This document shows positions 16,972 through 20,536 of a stretch of DNA of 20,536 nt, piece by piece. The notes below the pieces were generated by a model that was not told the DNA's origin, made no database searches, and worked only from the letters and a program-made list of their open reading frames with translations. The stretch lies in the NCBI GenBank assembly GCA_019637645.1, contig JAHBVH010000110.1:1-20536 (forward strand), in the 5' to 3' direction. The first letter of the stretch is position 1, and every line of letters begins with the position of its first letter. Position numbers and translations under genes: made by a program. The stretch is from Caldilineaceae bacterium (GTDB lineage Bacteria > Chloroflexota > Anaerolineae > Caldilineales > Caldilineaceae).

Positions 16972-17397
16972 TCAGGTTGAAGTTGATTTACAGTTCGCGC
17001 AGACTACATCATACTCGATGCGCACGTTGAGCACAGTATGGCCGTCGGGTAACTCTGTTGGGGGGAGTAGCAGCGTATTGGGTTCTGGTTCAACATCGAA
17101 GATCGTGCCACAGATCCGGCAAATCGCGTGATCATGATGGCTCTTCGTGCCATCCACCCGTAAACGGCCATCGACCTCGGAAAGTTTGCGCACCAAGCCA
17201 GCACGCACAAATGCACTCAACGTGCCATAGACAGTTGACAGAGAAAGGGAGGGATGACGCTCAACCAGCTCCTGATAGATCTCCTCGGCGCTCGGGTGGT
17301 GACAGTTCCGCTCGACGGCATCGAGGATGGCAACACGCGATCCAGTGACCTTGAGGCCAGCGGCGCGGAGTCGCTCGGCTAAATCAGCAGCAGGCAT
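16972..17397 (-). CDS. perR: PerR-type peroxide-sensing Fur family repressor
   Basis: A 141-residue Fur-family regulator with an N-terminal winged helix (about 1-80; STVYGTLSAFVRAGLV is the recognition region) and a C-terminal metal-binding dimer domain. The structural zinc site is C93xxC96 and C133xxC136. Aligned to Bacillus subtilis PerR, all five sensing-metal ligands are kept: H34, D82, H88, H90 and D101. Aspartate rather than glutamate at the last position is the known mark of peroxide-sensing PerR as opposed to iron-sensing Fur. In the family, iron-catalysed histidine oxidation by peroxide releases the repressor from DNA. The gene is followed by katG on the same strand. A 21-bp palindrome just upstream (17413-17433) suggests autoregulation and control of katG. 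The ATG is preceded by GAGGAG. Confidence 0.92.
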   Translation of the reverse strand: MPAADLAERLRAAGLKVTGSRVAILDAVERNCHHPSAEEIYQELVERHPSLSLSTVYGTLSAFVRAGLVRKLSEVDGRLRVDGTKSHHDHAICRICGTIFDVEPEPNTLLLPPTELPDGHTVLNVRIEYDVVCANCKSTST

Positions 17398-17412
17398 TCG
17401 ATAGCACTCCTC

Positions 17413-17433
17413 AAATCATAATCATTTTGATTT
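17413..17433. promoter_or_regulatory. PerR/Fur-type operator upstream of perR-katG
   Basis: An AT-rich 21-bp palindrome centred on C17423. Nine of ten base pairs are symmetric; only positions 17419 and 17427 mismatch. Its left half reads AAATCATAAT and its right half ATTTTGATTT. It lies 16-36 bp before the perR start codon, overlapping a TATGAT on the minus strand that could be the -10 box. Size and composition fit the Fur/PerR operator class. Confidence 0.65.
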
Positions 17434-17477
17434 GGTAAATAATCCGAATTAACAAATAGTAGCAATTGGCAAATAAT
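17432..17477. repeat. Direct repeat in the perR upstream region
   Basis: TTGGTAAATAAT at 17432-17443 recurs as TTGGCAAATAAT at 17466-17477, 34 bp apart, in the AT-rich 221-bp gap upstream of perR. The first copy overlaps the end of the PerR-type palindrome. Function is unknown; the copies might be accessory binding sites or promoter elements. The rest of this gap (to 17618) shows nothing else I can support. Confidence 0.4.
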
Positions 17478-17618
17478 AGTAACACTGAATAGGGCTTGAT
17501 GCAAATGAGATTTTGGCTTAACAACAATTGATGCTAGGGACGATTCAATATCAAAATGCCCCTGAATCAGCGTTAGGGCGCGGTTAAGGTCAGCGACAAA
17601 GGTAGCCACTTCCATGGA

Positions 17619-18017
17619 TTAAGATGAGGGATAGCTGAGCCGATCAAGCCATTCGCCTAGTAATCCAGACTCGCTAGGAGTCAGATTGGTTACTTCGGGC
17701 AGCACCGCCTTCAGCGCGACGGCACGATTAGCTATCTGACTGACTGCGTTGTTTTGCGGTGCGATGACAGTAGTGGTGTTAGCATCCTTGGCCACCAGCA
17801 TGGCCGCCAGGATTGCCTCACGAGTCACAGCCGAAAGCGTCAGATCACGCGCCGCAACTGGTTGGGACAGCAATGTGAGAACGACGCCACAACAGGCCGC
17901 ATGGACCATCTGTGTGGCAAGCGCGACATGGAGGCGTAGGCGGCCAGATGCAGCAACACGCTGGACAAGCGTATGCATGAATTCAACGGTTTCTGTGACG
18001 GCCGTAAATGAGCCCTT
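17619..18017 (-). pseudogene. C-terminal remnant of a TetR family regulator
   Basis: This frame encodes about 130 residues resembling only the ligand-binding and dimerisation part of a TetR/AcrR regulator. MHTLVQRVAASGRLR, then MVHAACCGVVLTLLSQP, and the tail ALKAVLPEVTNLTPSESG with LLGEWLDRL match the usual C-terminal helices. The DNA-binding helix-turn-helix, normally the first 50-60 residues, is absent. The family-like frame runs back to about 18017 (GSFTAVTETVEF before M at 17978) and stops at a TAG at 18023-18021. A truncated SDR gene reads away from the same point on the other strand. TetR genes are often divergent from an SDR gene they control. Loss of both 5' ends at one place points to a single deletion. 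It cannot bind DNA in the normal way. Confidence 0.72.
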
Positions 18018-18596
18018 CCGCTAGAGCTCGGTGAGACCAACACATTTCCATCCTTCGCGGAACAAATTCGCGCCACTTTGAAGGAGTGGGGAAGCGAGCG
18101 ATTTCACTTCCTGATCCATAATGCCGGGGTCGGCATGGCAGGTCTCATGGCAGATGCCACTGAATCTCAGTTTGATCAGATTATGAGTATTCATGTGAAA
18201 GGACCACTGTTCCTGACTCAAGCGTTACTCCCACTCATGGCGGATGGCGGTCGAATTGTGAATATCTCCACGGCGTTAACGTGTGTGACATACCCAGGCC
18301 AGGGAATCTATGCATCCGCCAAAGGCGCTTTAGAAGTGATCACCCGCTATTTGGCCGCAGAGTTAGGTACGCGCCAGATTACAGTCAATGCCGTCGCGCC
18401 AGGCGGCATCGTCACTGACTTTGGCGATGGCCTCATGCTCAAGCCAGAAATGCAAGCAATGGCAGCCTCAATAACCGCGCTTGGCCGCGCCGGACAGCCA
18501 GAAGACATCGGTGGCGTGGTGGCATCGCTCCTATCACCGGCCATGTACTGGGTAAATGCACAACGCATCGAAGCCTCTGGCGGGCAGAGCTTGTAG
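18012..18596 (+). pseudogene. 5'-truncated short-chain dehydrogenase/reductase
   Basis: The frame carries the second two-thirds of a classical SDR. LIHNAGVGMAG contains the NAG motif, VNISTA the catalytic serine region, YASAKGALEVITRYLAAEL the YxxxK pair, and VNAVAPGGIVTDF and the C-terminal SGGQSL are typical. The first about 50-60 residues, including the TGxxxGxG cofactor loop, are missing. Family-like sequence begins right after a TGA at 18009-18011 (ALPLELGETNTFPSF, then EQIRATL), so the real gene extended further upstream. A TTG at 18078 could start only a still shorter, cofactor-site-less protein without a good ribosome site. The remnant abuts the TetR remnant and converges on the hydrolase gene with a 19-bp gap. 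Probably inactive. Confidence 0.8.
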
Positions 18597-18615
18597 GGCA
18601 ACAGAAGATAGCGGT

Positions 18616-19539
18616 TTACGTTGACGCCACGCTTTGCAAAAACTTCCGAATAAAGGGCATGGCGAGGAGCGCTTTGGCCTGCCAAGAAGCGTCGGGCGCG
18701 GCCATTTGCGCCAGGGTGGCTTGGTCATAGGCCGCCGCAAATTCCACCCAAGTCGCATTGGGCAGAAGGCGATAGAGCGCTTCGGCGGAAGTTTTAGGGT
18801 GGATCGGATCAAAGCCTTGGACAATGAGGGCAGGCATGGTCAGTTGCCCGAGTTGTGCAGCCGATAATCCCCCCAGATGGCAGCGGTCGGCCGCGGCCCA
18901 CGCCGGGCCAACCGCGCCCCATTTTTTCATGATGGTGGCGAAAGCATGGGGTTCCATGGCAAGGAGCCGTGCGTAGTTGCTAGGATTCATAGAGATGGTC
19001 ATCGCCACCCAATTGAGCAACCAATCACCTGGTTGGGCGTTGGCAAAGGCCATGCGCTGCCAGGCTTCTGCCGAATGGGCAATGACCGCCTCCATTCCCT
19101 GTGTTGCGGCCACTTCAGCTAAGGTAAGATAGTGGGCGTCAAAAATGGCCTTGATCATTGCCTGATCATTGGTTGGCGCATCGATCAGGATCAGTCCCTG
19201 CACATCTTCGGGATAGCGCTGGGCCATGATGAGCGAAAATTGGCTACCCGCGGAGCCACCCGCCAGATAGGCTGGGGAGAGCCTTAATGCGGCAAGCAAG
19301 TGATGTAGATCATCTGCCCACAGTTCATACTCGCTGGCCGCATCCTCAATAGCAAGCTCAGAAGCCCCGGTGTTCCGCCGATCCCAGAGCAAGACCGTAT
19401 AATCCGCGGCAAGGCAACCCGCGTTGAAATAGGACCACTCATCTCTTGGCAGCCAGCCACCGGGCGTCCACACAATGGGTGGCCCATTGCCCAAGCATTC
19501 GTAGGCCAAGGTCACACCATTCACCGTAATCGTTGGCAT
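18616..19539 (-). CDS. Alpha/beta-hydrolase-fold protein
   Basis: A 307-residue soluble alpha/beta hydrolase. The nucleophile elbow is GGSAG with S96 (AYLAGGSAGSQFS). The oxyanion-hole region is IVWTPGGW (22-29). The strand before the cap contains LLWDRRNTGAS, and the expected acid is D244 in VQGFDPIHP. The catalytic histidine normally found after the last strand (around residue 270) is not there: the segment reads TWVEFAAAYDQATL, with Y271 near the expected place. Either another histidine serves or the protein is not a normal hydrolase. GAGGGA lies 6 nt before the ATG. It follows the P-loop kinase gene by 23 bp on the same strand and is likely co-transcribed with it. The substrate is unknown. 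Confidence 0.88.
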   Translation of the reverse strand: MPTITVNGVTLAYECLGNGPPIVWTPGGWLPRDEWSYFNAGCLAADYTVLLWDRRNTGASELAIEDAASEYELWADDLHHLLAALRLSPAYLAGGSAGSQFSLIMAQRYPEDVQGLILIDAPTNDQAMIKAIFDAHYLTLAEVAATQGMEAVIAHSAEAWQRMAFANAQPGDWLLNWVAMTISMNPSNYARLLAMEPHAFATIMKKWGAVGPAWAAADRCHLGGLSAAQLGQLTMPALIVQGFDPIHPKTSAEALYRLLPNATWVEFAAAYDQATLAQMAAPDASWQAKALLAMPFIRKFLQSVAST

Positions 19540-19562
19540 CGATCGTCCCTCAATTGCGTGTA

Positions 19563-20045
19563 CTATAAATACTGCATGATCTCGGCCACAAGCGCTTCGG
19601 GGCGTTTGGTGCTTGTATCCAGCTTGATCGACCCTTGGATGGTTTTGGACAGCTCATGAAACAGCAAAGTTGGCTCCTGGTTGTCGTCTCTTGTTTTGGC
19701 CCGCTGCACCAAAAGGGTAGGATCACAGAGCAAAGTGATATGGATTACCGCATAATCGGTGTAGTCAATGAGGCGAATGATGCGTTCGCGCAGCGCATCC
19801 ACACATAAGACGATTGAGGAGAGGATTACATACTGGAATTTTGATTGCAGGTAATTCGTGAGGATATAGGCCATATTGAGATCGCTATTGCGCAAGCGTG
19901 GATCATCAACCCGCCACGGATTGACGCGCCAGACATCATCGCCATCAAGCCACGCCGAGTTATCTAACTGGCTATAAAGCAAGCGCGCCACGGTAGACTT
20001 ACCGGTCCATGCTTCGCCACTAAGCAGAATCAACTTCTGTTGCAT
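19563..20045 (-). CDS. Small P-loop kinase-like protein (AAA_33/shikimate-kinase-like fold)
   Basis: A 160-residue nucleoside-triphosphate-binding protein. The Walker A loop is GEAWTGKST (10-18). It is followed by the acidic LDGDDVWR (33-40), in the place where small-molecule kinases bind substrate, then a hydrophobic strand YVILSSIVLC. The segment VQRAKTRDD (about 113-121) resembles a kinase lid. Length and layout fit the group that includes gluconate kinase, chloramphenicol phosphotransferase and the AAA_33 family, which phosphorylate small molecules or nucleic-acid ends. I cannot choose between them. The ATG follows AAGGAT. It is upstream of the hydrolase-fold gene by 23 bp and 127 bp downstream of the glutaredoxin-fold gene, with a large hairpin in that gap. 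Confidence 0.85.
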   Translation of the reverse strand: MQQKLILLSGEAWTGKSTVARLLYSQLDNSAWLDGDDVWRVNPWRVDDPRLRNSDLNMAYILTNYLQSKFQYVILSSIVLCVDALRERIIRLIDYTDYAVIHITLLCDPTLLVQRAKTRDDNQEPTLLFHELSKTIQGSIKLDTSTKRPEALVAEIMQYL

Positions 20046-20100
20046 AGAGATCCTTTATGAAAGAGAGTTGGCGTTGGTTACCAAGAATCTTCTGCTAAAC

Positions 20101-20156
20101 GCCGCATTCCAGGCGAGTCGGGCGAGGGTGCTCGACCCGCCTGGCGTCTTGGCGGC
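20101..20156 (-). terminator. Large hairpin between the glutaredoxin-fold and kinase genes
   Basis: An inner stem (20109-20122 with 20131-20144) begins with seven GC-rich pairs, CCAGGCG with CGCCTGG. It continues through GTCG with one A-C mismatch and one G-T wobble, closed by an 8-base loop. An outer arm GCCGC (20101-20105) can also pair with GCGGC (20152-20156). It lies 17 bp past the glutaredoxin-fold gene stop and has no T-tract. It may be a terminator, a partial read-through element or an mRNA-stabilising structure. Confidence 0.5.
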
Positions 20157-20172
20157 GTCCATCATCTGGGCA

Positions 20173-20445
20173 TTAGCCGGACAATTTAGCGTCGAAATCA
20201 CCAACCTCTTCTAGCGCAGCGATGTCATCATAAGTACCAAAGAATGCGCCATTGACCCAGAACTGGGGAAGATCTTTCCTGCCACTGATGGCGATCATTC
20301 GGGTGTGGGCCTCAGGGTCATTGGCAACATCATACTCAATGAAGGCGAGGTGCTTCTTCTGGAACAGAAGCTTGATCGAAGCTTGATCACGCCTGACCTT
20401 GAGATTACCGGCGTTACTGCTACTGAATAGTTCGTAAGTAGCCAT
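20173..20445 (-). CDS. Cysteine-free glutaredoxin-fold protein (SH3BGR-like)
   Basis: A 90-residue protein with the glutaredoxin-like thioredoxin fold: an N-terminal strand TYELFSSS, a helix, the strand AFIEYDVANDPE (34-45), then the conserved LPQFWVNGAFFGTYDDI (59-75) with the cis-proline P60, and a final acidic helix. It has no cysteine at all. The CxxC or CxxS site of true glutaredoxins is replaced by SSNAG near residues 9-13. This matches SH3BGR-type relatives, which keep the fold but not the redox chemistry. It probably binds a partner or ligand rather than reducing disulfides. The ATG is preceded by AAGGAAA. It is the most upstream of three minus-strand genes. Its promoter may lie in the last 90 bases of the window, where only the palindrome at 20469-20478 is notable. 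Confidence 0.82.
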   Translation of the reverse strand: MATYELFSSSNAGNLKVRRDQASIKLLFQKKHLAFIEYDVANDPEAHTRMIAISGRKDLPQFWVNGAFFGTYDDIAALEEVGDFDAKLSG

Positions 20446-20468
20446 CTAAATTTCCTTTCCTGGCATTT

Positions 20469-20478
20469 TATCGCGATA
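20469..20478. promoter_or_regulatory. Short palindrome TATCGCGATA upstream of the glutaredoxin-fold gene
   Basis: A perfect 10-bp palindrome in an AT-rich setting, 24 bp before the start codon. It could be an operator half-turn pair or chance; nothing else supports a function. Confidence 0.25.
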
Positions 20479-20536
20479 TTTTAGGAATAAGGGGTGCGCA
20501 CCGCCTTCATGAAGGGTAACCATTAAAATCGGTAAG

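Noticed and set aside
17379..17615. A 78-residue minus-strand frame between perR and the TetR remnant
   Set aside because: It overlaps the perR start, runs through the PerR-type operator, has unusual AT-rich codons and no recognisable family. Treated as non-coding, though a small gene cannot be fully excluded.
18078..18596. The SDR remnant as an intact short gene starting at TTG 18078
   Set aside because: It would lack the cofactor-binding fold, and family-like sequence continues upstream of that codon to 18012.

Overview
The window is a 20.5 kb stretch of a bacterial chromosome of moderately high GC. Genes are densely packed on both strands, with no insertion sequences, CRISPR arrays, tRNAs or rRNAs that I can see. 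The gene content (a stand-alone corrinoid protein beside formate-tetrahydrofolate ligase, luciferase-like and berberine-bridge-type flavoenzymes, a PerR/KatG pair, MarR and AraC regulators) fits a Chloroflexota bacterium. That is an impression from gene content, not a placement.

Layout. (1) 1-3553, plus strand: the 3' part of formate-tetrahydrofolate ligase, then a two-gene unit of a corrinoid methyl-carrier protein and a Gfo/Idh/MocA oxidoreductase, which looks like one-carbon or methyl-group metabolism. (2) 3554-7265: two divergent aldo/keto reductases of different subfamilies, then an M20 metallopeptidase with a near-consensus sigma70 promoter. (3) 7349-10469, minus strand: an isoprenylcysteine-methyltransferase-like membrane protein, then a closely spaced run of an extended SDR reductase, an AraC regulator and an alkyltransferase-like DNA-repair protein. 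(4) 10666-14573, plus strand: a MarR regulator whose transcript is probably leaderless, a 755-residue fusion of a luciferase-like (LLM) domain with an FAD-dependent berberine-bridge-type oxidase, and a stand-alone LLM paralogue of the fusion's first half. (5) 14680-17397, minus strand: katG downstream of a PerR-type peroxide sensor, with a good PerR/Fur-type palindrome just upstream of perR. (6) 17619-18596: remains of a TetR gene and an SDR gene facing away from each other, both lacking their 5' ends at one shared point near 18012. (7) 18616-20445, minus strand: an alpha/beta-hydrolase-fold protein, a small P-loop kinase and a cysteine-free glutaredoxin-fold protein.

The most interesting signals are these. 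A family of three perfect palindromes, differing by compensatory base-pair changes, sits in the three convergent gene junctions that are wide enough to hold one. The LLM-oxidase fusion has a paralogue beside it and lacks the usual second flavin-linking cysteine. The TetR/SDR pair looks like a single-deletion scar. The MarR promoter places its start site on the ATG, inside a palindrome. The corrinoid protein has no methyltransferase partner in view. Oxidase chemistry in block 4 and peroxide defence in block 5 could be functionally linked, but they are separate transcription units.
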